A stretch of DNA of 64,000 bases from Tamarix chinensis (Eukaryota; Streptophyta; Magnoliopsida; Caryophyllales; Tamaricaceae): the NCBI GenBank assembly GCA_030549775.1, contig CM060178.1, forward strand, positions 72,234,652 through 72,298,651. Reading direction: 5' to 3'. Below are positions 1 through 11,251 of the stretch, one piece after another. The translations under genes and the position numbers were made by a program. The notes beneath the pieces were generated by a model. It saw nothing but the letters and a program-made list of their open reading frames with translations, was not told the origin of the DNA and made no database searches. Every line of letters begins with the position of its first letter. The stretch's first letter is position 1.

Positions 1-109
1 TTTTATCCTCATTACTCCCATTATTTTATTAAATTTATTTATTTAATTAATTATCCTAATAAATTCCTATTTTTTATAATATTTTAAATTAGGATTTTAG
101 GGTATTTCA
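1..109. repeat. AT-rich tail of an LTR-like element (fragment)
   Basis: This AT-rich stretch resembles the AT-rich segment at about 27,590-27,727 of the LTR-like element further along, including a near-identical run ending in TTAGGGTATTT. Gypsy-like coding sequence starts just after it. I infer that it is the end of a diverged copy of that element inserted in or next to the gypsy element. It is cut by the window edge, so no second end or target duplication can be checked. Confidence 0.35.
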
Positions 110-414
110 AGGTGGGCCACCAGTTTTTTGAGTGTCAGTGACAATAGGGTCAGTATCAGCAGTAGGTACCATTGATTCCGCAGCAGTAGGGTTTTTAGCA
201 ATGAGCCAACCACTAGCCTCAGCAGAGAGCACCTACCCCACCCAGTGGATAGCCTAGAGAGTTAGGGGAGACCGTAGTGGCCTCGCTCTTTCCCTAAAAA
301 AGGAGGAGGTTAGTCTTAGAGTTCTAGAGGGTATCGTGGAGGATATCAGGGAGGACAGTCAGGTGAGTGCCTGAATTTCATCAGCCAGGTAGATTCGAAT
401 AGGTAGTTAGATAT

Positions 415-772
415 GATCACTGGTACATTCTCAATCCTATAGTTAGTAGTTTATATGTTGTTTGATTTGGGAGCATCTCTGTCATTTGTGTCTTCTACAT
501 TTGTTGCTAAAGATGTGTTGACTTCATCTTCTTCTGTATCTATATTTGTGACGTTGCCTTCTTGGGATAAAATGGATTGTATTAGGCTCTACTCTGATGT
601 GGCTTTAGTGATAGATAGGGTAGACTCCCTAGTAGACCTAGTTGAGATGGACCTTCAGAATATTGACATTATCCTTGGGATGGATATGTTAGGAAGGTAT
701 ATGGTAGGGATAGATTGTTCGTATGAGCGAGTCATTTTGCTGGGATCTCAGGGTGCTAGGGTCTCTTACTAG
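415..772 (+). pseudogene. Gypsy retropepsin-like aspartic protease domain
   Basis: The frame reads MITGTFSIL, a stop, then LFDLGASLSFVS, which corresponds to the plant gypsy protease motif LFDSGASHSFIS; the catalytic Asp is kept but the following Ser is Leu. Downstream, IILGMDML matches the conserved second motif of this domain (ILGMDWL). The enzyme would cut the Gag-Pol polyprotein. The longest open stretch is 455-772 (105 codons), but its Met lies inside the domain and is not a real start. There is no stop-free link to upstream gag or downstream reverse transcriptase, so it is inactive. Confidence 0.75.
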
Positions 773-889
773 AGATGTAAGCCTAGGCTTATGATGAAGG
801 TCTTATATTCCTATATGTTGTATTCCTTAGTGCAGAGAGGTTTCCCTCTATTTTTGTGTGGAGTTCAAGAGTTGAACAAGGACGTGTCA

Positions 890-1830
890 GGGTTAGAGGG
901 TATTCCAGTTGTTTAGGAGTTTCTAGACATGTTTCTTGAGGAGATTCCAGATATGCCACTGGTACGGGAGATAGATTTCACCATTGAGTTGGTACCAGGG
1001 GCCTAACCTATTTCTAAGAAGCCATATCAGAGGACACCGGTGGAGTTGATTGAGTTGAAGACTTAGTTGGCAGATTTGTTGGCTTACGGGTATATCCGGC
1101 CGATTGTGTCTCCATGGGGAGCACTTGTGTTATTTGTGACGAAGAAGGACGATAGCCTTCACTTGTTTGTAGATTACCAAGGGTTGTATTAGTTGATGGT
1201 GAAGCAGTGATATCCACTTCCAAGGATTGAAGACTTGTTTGATTAGCTTCAAGGTGCTTCGTCCTTCTCAAAAGTTAACTTGAGATTGAGTTATCATTAG
1301 TTGCTTATGGCTGAGGCAGGCATCATGAAGATGACCTTTAGTACATGGTAATGGCACTACGAGTTTACGGTGACACCTTTTGGACTCACTAATGTGCCCG
1401 TTGTGTTTATGGACTTGATAACGATGATTTTCTAGCTATTCCTCGATAAGGTTATTGTGGTTTTCATTGATGATATTTTGGTTTATTCTTAGAGTAGAGA
1501 GGAGCATGAGAAAAATCTAAGAGAGCATAAGTTTTATGATAAACTCTCTAAGTACGAGTTTTGAATATAGGAGGTTGCATTTTTAGGACACATGGTGTCA
1601 GCAGGAGGAGGAGTCATAGACCCGACAAAGATTCTAGCAGTGGTTGAGTGGAAGGCACCCACTAGCATCCCCGAGGTATGTAGTTTCCCAGGTTTGGCCG
1701 GGTACCCCAGATGTTTTATTAAGGGTTTCTCAAAGATAGCTCATCCTTTGGTGAACCTTTTGAAGAAGACTAAATTTCAGTGGGATGATACTTGTGAGGG
1801 AGCATTTTAGGAGTTGAAGCACCAGTTGAG
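890..1830 (+). pseudogene. Gypsy reverse transcriptase domain, many stops
   Basis: Reading through stops, the segment shows the usual run of gypsy reverse transcriptase motifs: a DMPLVREIDFTIELVPG-like lead, [44 protein letters not shown] and the catalytic box FIDDILVYS at 1,462-1,488 with both aspartates kept. FLGHMVS (about 1,580) and the thumb region to [13 protein letters not shown] follow. At least eight in-frame stops break it, including YS*SREEHE and EF*I*EVAFLGH, so it cannot encode an enzyme. It would have copied element RNA into cDNA. Confidence 0.85.
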
Positions 1831-1839
1831 TACAACATA

Positions 1840-2225
1840 GTTTTAACTTTCCCTTCAAGTACTGATGGATTCAAGATCTACAACGATGCATTAAAGTAGG
1901 TACTAGATTGTGTTCTGTAGTAAGATTGTGGCTTATGCTTCTCGCTAGTTGAAGCAGCATGAGAACAATTATCCACTGCATGAACTAGAGTTGGTTACAA
2001 TTGTTTTTACATTGAATATTTGGAGGCATTATCTGTATGGGACTAAGTATAAATTCTACACTAACCATAAGAGACTCAACTTCAAGTATATATTCACTCA
2101 GAAGGAGCTGAATATGAGGTAGAGGAGATGGCTAGAGTTGGTAAAGGACTATGATATCGAGTTGACCTACCACGAGAGTAAGGCCAATATCGTTGCAGGT
2201 GCCTTGAGTAGGAAGACATCACATT
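1840..2225 (+). pseudogene. Gypsy RNase H domain
   Basis: Directly downstream of the reverse transcriptase, the frame gives KIVAYASR, NNYPLHELELVTIVFTL with NIWRHYLYG, and finally YHESKANIVAGALSR. These are the connection and RNase H segments of plant gypsy elements (normally Y..[21 protein letters not shown] and GKANVVADALSRK). Several stops and an altered last motif (GALSR for DALSR, losing an Asp) show decay. The domain would degrade the RNA strand of the RNA-DNA hybrid. Confidence 0.8.
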
Positions 2226-2399
2226 CTTTGGGTTCTACCATGGTTTCTAGTAGTTTGCTAGAGGATTTTGGTGATATGGGGATAGAGATGATCCGGTAAG
2301 GTGATTTGGAGACTCGAATGTGTGCTTTGATGATTACACCGACAGGTTTTGATGAGACTTGAGCAGGACAACCTAAGAATGTTAAGCTTGAGTGAATTC

Positions 2400-2998
2400 G
2401 GTAGAAGATTTAGGATGGTAGAGTTGAGGGTTTCTAGATTCATGAGGATGGTAGCATTCGCTATCGAGGTCATTGGTGTGTACCTAAGAGTTGTGCTAAT
2501 CTAAAGCATCAGATTTTGGAGGAAGGTCACTGTACTCCATCCATCTACCCAGGAGGGGGTAAGTTGTATAAAGACTTCAAGAGGATCTAGTGGTAGCCTT
2601 GCATGAAGTGAGAGGTAGCGGAGTTCGTATCGAAGTGTTTGACTTTCCAGAAGGTCAAGATTGAGCATCGGAGACCTACAGGGTTGGTTCAACCTTTAGA
2701 TGTTCTGAGGTGGAAGTGGGACTCCATCTTAATGGTTTTGTGCTATCAAGGACTCGTACCTGTTGGGGTACAATTTGCATTATCATCGACATGTTTACTA
2801 AGTCTATAGTATTTCTGCCAATAAAGCCAACTTGGAGTATGGATTAGTAGGCATGGTACTCCTACCAACATAGTCTCTGATCAGGATTTGATATTTTGTT
2901 GGCACTTCTTGGGGAAGGTGAAGGAGGCTATGGGCACAAGATTGAGGATGTGTTCCACCTTTCATCCATCTATAGATGAACAGACTAAGAGGATGATA
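2400..2998 (+). pseudogene. Gypsy integrase, truncated at the 3' side
   Basis: The segment carries remnants of the integrase N-terminal zinc region (EGHCTPSIYPGGGKLYKDFK and a CLTFQKVKIEHRRP-like stretch, normally C..CQ.VKAEHQRPAG) and of the core (KWDSILMVL; STFHPSIDEQTKRM at about 2,955-2,996, normally AFHPQTDGQSER). The catalytic Glu region is just reached when the similarity stops at about 2,998, where a copia element on the opposite strand takes over. The C-terminal domain and 3' LTR are missing. Confidence 0.75.
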
Positions 2999-3290
2999 TA
3001 AAGATCATACTATTTATTGTGAGTTTCCATTTCCTAACGCCAAACAGGTTTAGGTAATTGGTATCATCTAATTTCCCAGTCAATTTCAAGTTGAAGTGCA
3101 TATCCGGAACATGTCTCACATTCTTTAATACGAGCTCACATCTCATGTTGTTTATTAAGGCGATGCTGCCTATGCCTACAATCTTGCTTGTCACTTTCAT
3201 TAACATCTTGACATTACCAAAGTTTCCACTTTGGTATGTTGAGAAGAATTCTCCATGTGGCGTGGCATGGAAAGAGGCACAAATATCCAT
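2985..3290 (-). pseudogene. Copia protease and start of the GAG-pre-integrase region
   Basis: The piece starts with DICASFHATPHGEFFSTY, matching the Tnt1-type protease region (D-S-G/A-S.H.T......F). The catalytic DSG triplet has become DIC, so the active site is lost. It continues with VRHVPDMHFNLKL (usual form VRHVPDLRKNLIS) and KLDDTNYLNLFGVRKWKLT, the expected downstream region. The similarity stops at about 3,000. Confidence 0.75.
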
Positions 3291-3460
3291 GTGATATCGT
3301 CTTTAGCAAGGTTAATATAATTACCTTCCCCAAATAGAAAAGCATCATCAATGTTTTCCTTTGTCACCACAATAGTTGTGATGTTATCTTCTTCCTTCTT
3401 CTCTGGGTCTATTTGGTTGGGCTTGACATTTCCAACTTTTTGATATCTCTTAAGATTTTG

Positions 3461-3502
3461 ACATTCTGGCATTTTGTGACCTAGCTTTTCACAATAGCAA
3501 CA
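3461..3502 (-). pseudogene. Gag zinc knuckle (CCHC), residues intact
   Basis: The minus strand reads CCYCEKLGHKMPEC, a complete C-x2-C-x4-H-x4-C nucleic-acid-binding knuckle. It sits between gag and protease as usual. It is notable that all four ligands survive although the surrounding gag is frameshifted. Confidence 0.8.
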
Positions 3503-4245
3503 AGTGATTATTGGGCGTGATTTGGACCACCCTTATGAATTTTCATGACCTTTGGTTCTACCCCTTTCATAGGTTTCATTTCTCCCCCTCATCTCTACGA
3601 CATTAGCCTTAAATTGTGTAGAGATTCCACATTCCTTTCTCCTGGATTCTTCGTGCATCAAATTGTTGGAGACGGTATCCATTATGAGTTTACCTTCTAG
3701 GGTTGAGTTTCTAAGAGTGAAAATGAGAGTATCCCAAGTCTTAGGTAGGGAGTTAAGGAGCAAAAATGCTTGAAACTCATCATCAATCTTCATTTTGATC
3801 TTTCCAAGGTGATTGACAATCCCGTTGAAAGTTTTTAGATGTTTGATAATTTTTTAGCCATCTTTATACTCCAACTTCATCAAGCGTCTCACCAAATGGG
3901 CCTTGTTTTGAGGCATCTTATTTTAAACCATGGACTCTAAATTTTTCCATAATTTTTAGCCATTGGTGTAGGTAGACATGTGCTTAAATAAAATCTGATC
4001 AATAAAATTGTGGATGATAGCCACTACCTTTCTATTTAAAAGTTTCCAATCCTCGTCGGTCATGCCCATCGATTGCGTCTCAGTTGTGATTAGCACATGC
4101 AAATCTTTATAACATAAGTGGTCTTCCAACGTCGGCTTCCAATAGAAATAATTTTTCACTATGAGTTTGAACATGTCACCATCATAAGTGATGCTCGAGT
4201 CCATCTTAAGACACACAAGAACATGATGGCCCAAAAAAAAACCAT
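3503..4245 (-). pseudogene. Copia gag capsid region, broken
   Basis: Reading down from the primer site, the frame encodes LDSSITYDGD-like and EDHLCYKDLHVLI, then, after breaks, DDEFQAFLLLNSLPKTWDTLIFTL and RRKECGISTQ. This is the Tnt1-type gag (UBN2-type) pattern: LED.L.. near the start, then LLNSLP.SY...V.TL. Two open pieces remain (4,258-3,956 and 3,793-3,533) with frame breaks between them. It would form the virus-like particle shell. It is clearly related to Tnt1-type gag and is non-functional. Confidence 0.75.
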
Positions 4246-4257
4246 GCTCTGATACCA
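4246..4257 (-). promoter_or_regulatory. Primer-binding site, tRNA-Met type
   Basis: The minus strand reads TGGTATCAGAGC, the standard plant copia primer site complementary to the 3' end of initiator tRNA-Met. It starts one base inside the LTR. It fixes the orientation and LTR boundary of this element. Confidence 0.9.
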
Positions 4258-4258
4258 C

Positions 4259-4911
4259 TGTTGGGAAAAATAGATTAATTTACGGAATAACTTTTCCCTC
4301 TTTGTGAAATTTAAAATGGGCTAAAATAAATTGTGAAAAATAAACTAGATGAGGACACCAAGATTTTTACATGAAAAACCCTTCAAGGTGAAGGTAACAA
4401 CCATGGACCTTTAGTCTAGTAAAACTTCCACTATAATATTGTAGGATTACAAAAATAACATCTCTAGTAAAAACTAGAGGATCTCTATCAAATGAACTCA
4501 CCCACAAAGGATAGATTATGAAATGTAATAATCTCCCTCACTTTTTATGTGAATCTCTTTCTTACACTATAAAAGTGGGTATCGATCACTTGTGTTGTGG
4601 ATGTTCTTCAAAAATTATGAATCATCTTGCCTTCTCCAAGCAAAGGTATTTATAGGTGAATATATAAATCACCGTTACGTAAATCTAGCCTTCTCCATTT
4701 AAAATTTCAACTCTAATTAATATGCAAAACTCCTAGAGAAGTAATCAAATGGTCAAATATGACTTCTTCCATGGAAATAAATCCATGGACAATTAAATAA
4801 TGTGTAACTTCCATTTGAACACCACTAATTTCCACCGTTTCATTCCTTTTTGTTTTCTAATATTTTTTCTTTTGTTGTTATGGCCGCGCTAAATAGGAGG
4901 GACCCCTAACA
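4259..4911 (-). repeat. 5' LTR of the truncated copia element
   Basis: The 653-bp segment has inverted termini, TGTTGGG at 4,259 and CCCTAACA ending at 4,911, and directly abuts the primer site on its inner side, as an LTR should. Plant copia LTRs commonly have this TGTTRGG...CCYAACA form. There is no second copy in the window, so the boundary rests on the termini and the primer site. Confidence 0.8.
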
Positions 4912-5637
4912 AGTGGGATAAGGAGAGTTTTTCTTTCCCTATTGGGCACCCTTAAGTGATTCCTTTCTACATACCCCTTACCATCATATGTTTAGCCTTA
5001 GTAACAATGACAAAGAGGAAAAGGGGTAGTGTATTTTGAATGTTTTGTTATGCATCATATTATTTATCGATAAATAAATCCATGTTTATAAATTCACCTC
5101 AAAATCCATCTTGTTCATTTAATTATTTATAAACTCACTGCCAATAGTATGGGATTAGTAAAAATCCATCTAACAGAGTCATAAACCTTTTGGAAACCAA
5201 TCATAGGGATGACACCACTTAGATTTCTCTTCTTCAACCACAACATATTTAAGCCATATATACCTGTTGGGTTTTTATGAAAACAAACTTTGTTGGCCCT
5301 ACGATTGTCGACATCACCTCCTTTTTTTTGTTGGCTAATACAGTAGTAATAATAATATATACACAACCTACTAAGTGGTCTAAGTCGCCAAGATTTTCCC
5401 TAACACCATTCGCCTTAGGAATCAAAGTTGATAGCCTTAGAAGGTCTCTAATATCCATAATAATAATAAGAATAAATATAAAAAGCACCTTATCACAATA
5501 TCTTCTTCGTTGTGTTTCACATTTTCTTTATGAAATTGAAGTTATAGTTGTATATTGGAGCTATGGGAGTCACAAGCAAACATTGCCTTCTTAACCTTCT
5601 TATAGATGGAAAAGTGTTTACAAGGCTAATAAAAGTG

Positions 5638-5638
<1 letters not shown>

Positions 5639-5671
<33 letters not shown>
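5639..5671. repeat. (TA)n microsatellite
   Basis: About 16 uninterrupted TA dinucleotides, in AT-rich intergenic sequence. Confidence 0.95.
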
Positions 5672-5675
<4 letters not shown>

Positions 5676-6105
5676 TCGAAACTAAAATTTATTCTAAAAA
5701 GGCTACTTAGAAACTAGCTGTACTTGTACGTATATTTCAGAATTAATTTGGCTATGATTTTCACTTTTCAATTACATTATTCATAAAATTAGAACGAGAA
5801 CTTCTCATAAGTTGGGATGCACTGATCTTCTATGGGGATACAAAAAAGGCAATTCTTTTATAAGCCTAATACAAGTTTAAACCTACTTATATTAATATGA
5901 GATCTATAATAATAATTGCATAATTTATATGAGAGGATTCGGTCATGAAAAAACTTGCCCAAAAGAAGCTAACTCAAATAAGAATTAATGGATTCATTGA
6001 TATCCGACAAGAGTAAGTTGAAATCTTCGCTAAGCCATATATATATTAATGATGGTTAAGAGTTTTTATGTTTTTATATTAAATAGAGTTTGTAAATGAT
6101 CTTAA

Positions 6106-6106
<1 letters not shown>

Positions 6107-6142
<36 letters not shown>
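6107..6142. repeat. Compound (TC)n(TA)n microsatellite
   Basis: A run of about eleven TC units passes directly into about seven TA units. Confidence 0.95.
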
Positions 6143-6143
<1 letters not shown>

Positions 6144-6327
6144 GACATGTTATATTTTTATTTTCTTTCCATTCACTAGGCCATATATATTGATTAGTAA
6201 ATTGATGGAGACGTTTCAAACTAGGTCAATTGACTCACTTGTATGAATATTTAAAATTTCCTCTTGTGTGAATATATATTATTTATTCTACAAAATCTTT
6301 TTGTTACAAATTTTTGCTCATGTATAT

Positions 6328-7316
6328 TGTAACATTTCAAAATTTACTCCTAAAAAACTTTATTTTTAAATGAAAACATTACAAAATTAAGTGGGCAATA
6401 CCACCACTTAGTACAAGTCTGGTGCATACATTTCTTATACTAAATATAAAGCTAAAATGTTGGCTTCAAAAAAACAAAGCTTACAAAAATAGATAGAAAT
6501 AGTGAAAGATTTTAATAAATTAAACGTAAGAATAGAGGATGAACTAGATGCTTGAGATAATACAATACATAAAAAAAAAGAGAGAAAAGAGGAACAAAAG
6601 AGACAATAAATCTAAAGGAGATATCCAAAAATTAGGGCACATAGTGCAAATTCCTCCTAAGCTATCATTATTAAATATTTGCGACTCAATATTTACAAAA
6701 CTATATTATTAGTATGCATTTCATACTAAATAACACAACTATCTTAATGATATAGCATTATGCACCAGGCCTATCCAAAGAAAGAGGTAGATCCTGTGAT
6801 AATTTGAATAATAACATGCTTCATATCAACATCAATCTTATTAAAGACAACTCAACCAGGAAGCATAGAATAACATAATATGAACATACGAATAAAAGGG
6901 TTTCATTAATTATTATAATTCATTATGGTAATCGCAACCAATAGATTTTATTAAATTGATGGTGGAGACTTAGAAAAACCATAATAACTAATCTAGTACA
7001 TGAATGATACTAACCCTAGCTAGCCCACCCAAAAGCATAGCCAGACCACCAAATTATAGGATAATTTATCACTTAAGCATGCATTCCCCTTATAGTGCCA
7101 AAATATATTGACACATGGTAGAAGAGGACATCCCAGACCTAAAATAAGGCACCTAACATCACAAAAGAGAAAAACACCATAATGGTACCAAGATCTTATA
7201 CTTTAAGTGATTATTGTTTTATCAGAGATTTAGGTTAAGCAAGAATCAAGGACCATTGAATAAAACATAATCATTTCCACCAACACAATCTCATTTATTT
7301 ATTTAGTTATGATAAT
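6328..7316 (-). mobile_element. LTR-like element fragment, outermost of a three-level nest
   Basis: The + strand starts TGTAACATTTC and matches, segment by segment, the beginning of the complete element at 44,886 (for example the blocks ACTAATCTAGTAC, CTAACCCTAGCTxGCCCACCCAAAA and CAAAATATAT, in the same order). The match stops at 7,316, where a second related element begins with its own TGTAACACTCC. No coding sequence is present. Where this copy resumes after the inner insertions was not found. I assign sense as minus, because TATA-like boxes in related copies point that way. Confidence 0.65.
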
Positions 7317-8624
7317 TGTAACACTCCAAAATTTACTACTATTTTTTTAGCAGAAGCATTAACATAATATATATCAGGTGTTACTTAGAGCGATTCTAGT
7401 TCATACCTTTATCATACTAAGTGTAAAGTTAAAATATTATGATAAATAAATCAAAATATATGAAAATAAATTTAACTAACAAATTTTTTTAATAATTTAA
7501 CCATAATAATAGACTATGGAGTACGTGAGCGATAAGGGGTAACAGAGATGAAGTCCAAAAGAGATATTTAAAATCTAGGGCACATAATATGTGCAACCTC
7601 AGATAGATATAACTCTACGCCCTAATGACAAGGTATAAACCCTCATCACTCCGCTTAAGTATCAGTACATGTGACATAATGCCTACAAATGTGTAGTATT
7701 AGTATGCATCTTATACCAAGTAACACAACTATCCTGAAGAGAGATCATTATGTTTAAGGCACATGCAAAGAAAGCAATAGAACACGCTATAACAAGATGA
7801 TAACATGGTTACACATAAATGTCAATTGAGAAGAAAAATCAGCCATCAAGCATAAAATAATATGATACAAATGTATGGATAGATGAGATTCATTGATTAT
7901 TATATTTTATTATCGTGATCACAACCAATACATTATATTAACTTGAGGATAAAGAATCAAAGAAACTATAACAACTAATATAGTTCTCAAATAATACTAG
8001 CCCTAGCTGGCTCACCTAGAAATGTAACAAGACCACCAAATAATGGGACACCAAGTTACATTTATATTAAGCCACCTGTAGAATTGAATAGGTCCTCCCA
8101 TACCTCGTAAGGCACCCAGGAATAACATAATAGAAAATACCAAAATGGTACAAAGTGAATACCAAACCTGACTTGGATAACTACCCCGAGTGGTACAAGT
8201 CCTGACTTAAGATCATTAACTTTAAGTGATTAATGTCTTATCTAATATTTAGGTTAAATAAGAATAAAGGCCCATATAATATCACTTAATCATATATATG
8301 AACATAAGCTAATTATTTTAGTAAATTCCAATATTATCCACGCCCTTGATCTATAGCGGAATCAAGGGCCGAACCATTTAGAGCATAGAGGCCCATTAAT
8401 ATGTCATTAAGGCCCAACTGAATATATGAAGCATTAAAGCCCAATAAAGATTATCAAGGTATTAAAGCCCAAACAAGATTATTAAGGTATTAAAGTTCAA
8501 GTTCCATGCCATAAAAGACCCAATAATATTTTATATCAATATACATTAACTCAAATTATTTGAGACAATATTCAATAACCAACATCTAAGTCAAACAAGG
8601 GTTCACATATAAGGCCAAATAAAA

Positions 8625-8629
8625 TAACT
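8625..8629 (+). repeat. Target-site duplication, left copy (TAACT)
   Basis: TAACT directly precedes the element and is repeated at 12,184-12,188. It proves insertion into the surrounding element. Confidence 0.85.
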
Positions 8630-9762
8630 TGTAGTACTCCATTTTTAACTAGTTCTAATTATGTATACTTAATTATATAAATTATTGTAGAACATTTTAT
8701 AGCCTCAAGATTGTTTTGAGTGATTCGGTAGTAATTGCGATTTTACGGCTAGGCGTACTTTGTTTATAAAACACTATTTATATATGTGTACTTTTATGTT
8801 AAAATTTATAAAATATTATTAGAAAATTTTATTCAGGTCCTAAATGTGCTTAAATATAAATCTAGAAATTTTGGTTTAATTTTATTTGTGTTTGTTATCC
8901 CTTTTGAATTTTATATGCAAAATATATAATTACAGTATGCTAGCTAAATATCATATCATATGTGTGTCAAAAATTTTAAAAATTTATATTTAGGTTTTAT
9001 ATTATTAAATAGGATTATCTGGAAAGTTTCATGATTTTAGGAATAATTTTGGTATTTATGTTATTAATTACCTTTTAAGCTCGTTAATTAACCGTAAGTT
9101 CAATAGTTTATATATCAAATCTTTTTTTCAATTCATAAAATTTTACAGGTGAGTTTAACATATTATTTCAAGGGATTTTACAAATTTTAGTAATTTTATG
9201 AGCTTATTTGCTATTTTTATTAATTTTATCCTCTTTATTGATCTTTCCACCACTAAAAATAATTTATAAATCCAAAAATTACTGTTCATGCACGAAATTA
9301 CTTCCTTGCACTTCCATGATTATATTGTGTATCAATTTGACCATTGTATTATTCATTCAACCAAATTTTGAGTTAAAGTTACTTTTATACACTTTCTACA
9401 TTTACTTGGTATATCACTTTGGCTTTTCTTACACTCAACCTTCTTCACTTACATTCTCCATGATTAAAGATGACTTTGGAATTTCACACCATCACCTGCC
9501 CCATCCCTTGATTGATTGATTGGTTTTCATAACTTTATTTAAACCTAACTACACTCCACTACCTTACACACTCAACCATCATGTCCTTTATCATTCAAGT
9601 GTTGAACAAGCTATCTCTCCCCCCTCTTGTGGCTGCAGATTTTTGGTCCCTCCAATCCCTAATTATACCCCATTTTTCTCTATTTATTTTCATTCATCAT
9701 TCCTCTCATTTTCTCCTCTTGGTTGCTCCCACCTTTCTCTTCATTTTGGTTATTTTTGCTAA

Positions 9763-10006
9763 GACCGTCTACAACGGAGGTGCAAAAAAACTTTTGCACC
9801 CATTGATTCGGTACAAAGCACTGCATCAGCAGTGCAAAAGGATCAAAATATATGAAGAAGCGCAAGAAATTGATTCGACGCAAAAAATTTTGTTAGAAGA
9901 AGAATCGTACAAAAGTTATCCGGCGCAAATTAATCTGCAGTAGTGCAAATTTTTTTTAAAAAAAAAAGTATATTAATTTTTTTTTGATCCTCCGTTGTGG
10001 ATACTC
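9763..10006. mobile_element. PIF/Harbinger-type MITE, 244 bp
   Basis: Terminal inverted repeats GACCGTCTACAACGGAGG and (reverse complement of the right end) GAGTATCCACAACGGAGG agree at 13 of 18 positions. TAA flanks both sides (9,760-9,762 and 10,007-10,009), as in PIF/Harbinger (Tourist-like) elements. The related element at 42,475-52,636 has the empty site, reading TTTGCTAAGTATTCTTAAG on its matching strand, so the insertion is directly demonstrated. The interior has further self-complementary segments such as GGTGCAAAAAAACTTTTGCACC. It has no coding capacity. Confidence 0.85.
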
Positions 10007-11113
10007 TAAGTATTCTTAAGGTTTGTTTTTTGATCCTTATTATCTTTTTTTTTTACTTCTAAATTTCCTTCTATCTAGCCTTTATTTATTTTTAAATAAG
10101 TAAAGAAGGTTAGATTTTTAGTTAAGTTGTGAAGTTGCTATCCTTTATCTCCTCCTCTTGTGTCTCCATCTTTCGAAGGTGTTGATATTCTCTTGGGAAT
10201 TCTTTGTGTTATTTTGCTATTTGTTCTTGGAAAGAGGTAACCCATATGCTACTACTAAATATATAAAAAATCATGTGATAGCATGTTTGAATTTTCTTAT
10301 GTTATGCTTAAGTGTGATTTATGCTTTCTTATAATCTCATAAAAAAGTATGCATGCATCATGTATTGTTATTAATTTTTCTAAGTGTGTAACCATATATT
10401 TTTATGAAAGGGTATGTTAAATTTATGTATTTTAAATATATGTATGATAGCACATTAAAATAGGGTTGCTTGTGTTAAAATGATTATGCATGATGGTGGT
10501 TTTATGTGCTAATTGAGCTTAATTGTGTTTTAGGGGCAAAATGGTATTTGTATCACTCTTAAAAATTTCTAGAGTTGAGTTTTATATTAATGTTCTATTT
10601 TAATTTTATTTAGCCATACCATGAATTTTGCTTACTTCTAATAACAATTGGTATTAAAGTGGGAAACTATTGAGTACATATCATATAATGGCATTTTGGT
10701 CATTTATGACTTATTATACCTAAAAGCGTGAATAATTGGAATATGATGACCTTAATGGATTCCTAGGTTGACCTTAGAGTTAACTTTGATTTTGGTTTGG
10801 ATTGTTGACCTTATGATCAACTTGAATAATTGGAAATAAAATAAAAATGGTTAATAAGGAAATTGGAATTATTGTGCATTATGTGATATTTTATGATCAC
10901 CTTATTAAGATATTAATACTTAAAATGGAAGACCTCGAGATTTTGGAATGGTTTCTCTTTAGGGGTAGCTACACTAGAGACGAGGTAGGAGTCCTCGATT
11001 TGTTTGGTTTTCTGGTGTGCCAGTTGTGCCCCAGTAAGGCCCTAGTCTACTCTATAGGTGACCTACGGGCCTTATAGGGGGTATCGATGCTTAAGGATTA
11101 GGTGTTTGAGGAT

Positions 11114-11251
11114 GGGAGGATATTGCGTTGCTTTATTGCACCGATATGACAAGAGTACTTTTATGTCTCTGGGTTACAAGTTGGGAGGATACTGTGTTGC
11201 TTTAATGTGCCGGTATGACCGGTGTACTTTTATGTCTCTGGGTTATTATTT
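11114..11251 (+). repeat. Tandem duplication of a 69-bp unit
   Basis: Two consecutive copies begin GGGAGGATAYTG and end CTTTTATGTCTCTGGGTTA (11,114-11,182 and 11,183-11,251). The inverted relative carries the same duplication at about 43,429-43,560, so it predates the spread of these two copies. A second, shorter duplication containing GTGCACTA follows at about 11,322-11,410. Confidence 0.8.

Larger units (their letters stand above)
110..2998 (+). mobile_element. Decayed Ty3/gypsy retrotransposon, gag end to integrase
   Basis: Conceptual translation of the + strand gives the gypsy order protease, reverse transcriptase, RNase H, integrase, with many in-frame stops and no intact polyprotein. 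Many stops are TAG where glutamine (CAG) is normal, and TGA where tryptophan (TGG) is normal, as expected from deamination of methylated cytosine in a silenced element. The copy ends abruptly inside the integrase at about 2,998, where copia protease sequence on the other strand begins. No LTR or primer site is visible. The Ty3/gypsy assignment is firm; the lineage is not resolved. Confidence 0.85.
2985..4911 (-). mobile_element. Truncated Ty1/copia element (Tnt1-like), 5' LTR to protease
   Basis: On the minus strand the order is LTR (4,911-4,259), tRNA-Met primer site (4,257-4,246), gag, zinc knuckle, protease, after which the element stops at about 2,985-3,000 against gypsy integrase. Integrase, reverse transcriptase and 3' LTR are absent. 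The abrupt end suggests deletion or illegitimate recombination rather than simple insertion, because the gypsy element does not resume on the far side of the LTR. No matching target duplication can be assigned. Confidence 0.85.
4912..6327. other. AT-rich intergenic DNA without recognised gene
   Basis: Apart from two microsatellites I see no conserved coding or element signature here. Short open frames overlap on both strands around 5,130-5,590 but show no domain pattern and look like chance frames in AT-rich DNA. Confidence 0.5.

Noticed and set aside
1014..1271. Open frame opposite the gypsy reverse transcriptase
   Set aside because: Shadow of the coding strand; the + strand carries recognisable reverse transcriptase motifs.
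5127..5594. Overlapping frames of 79-105 codons on both strands
   Set aside because: No domain pattern and AT-rich composition; expected by chance at this length.
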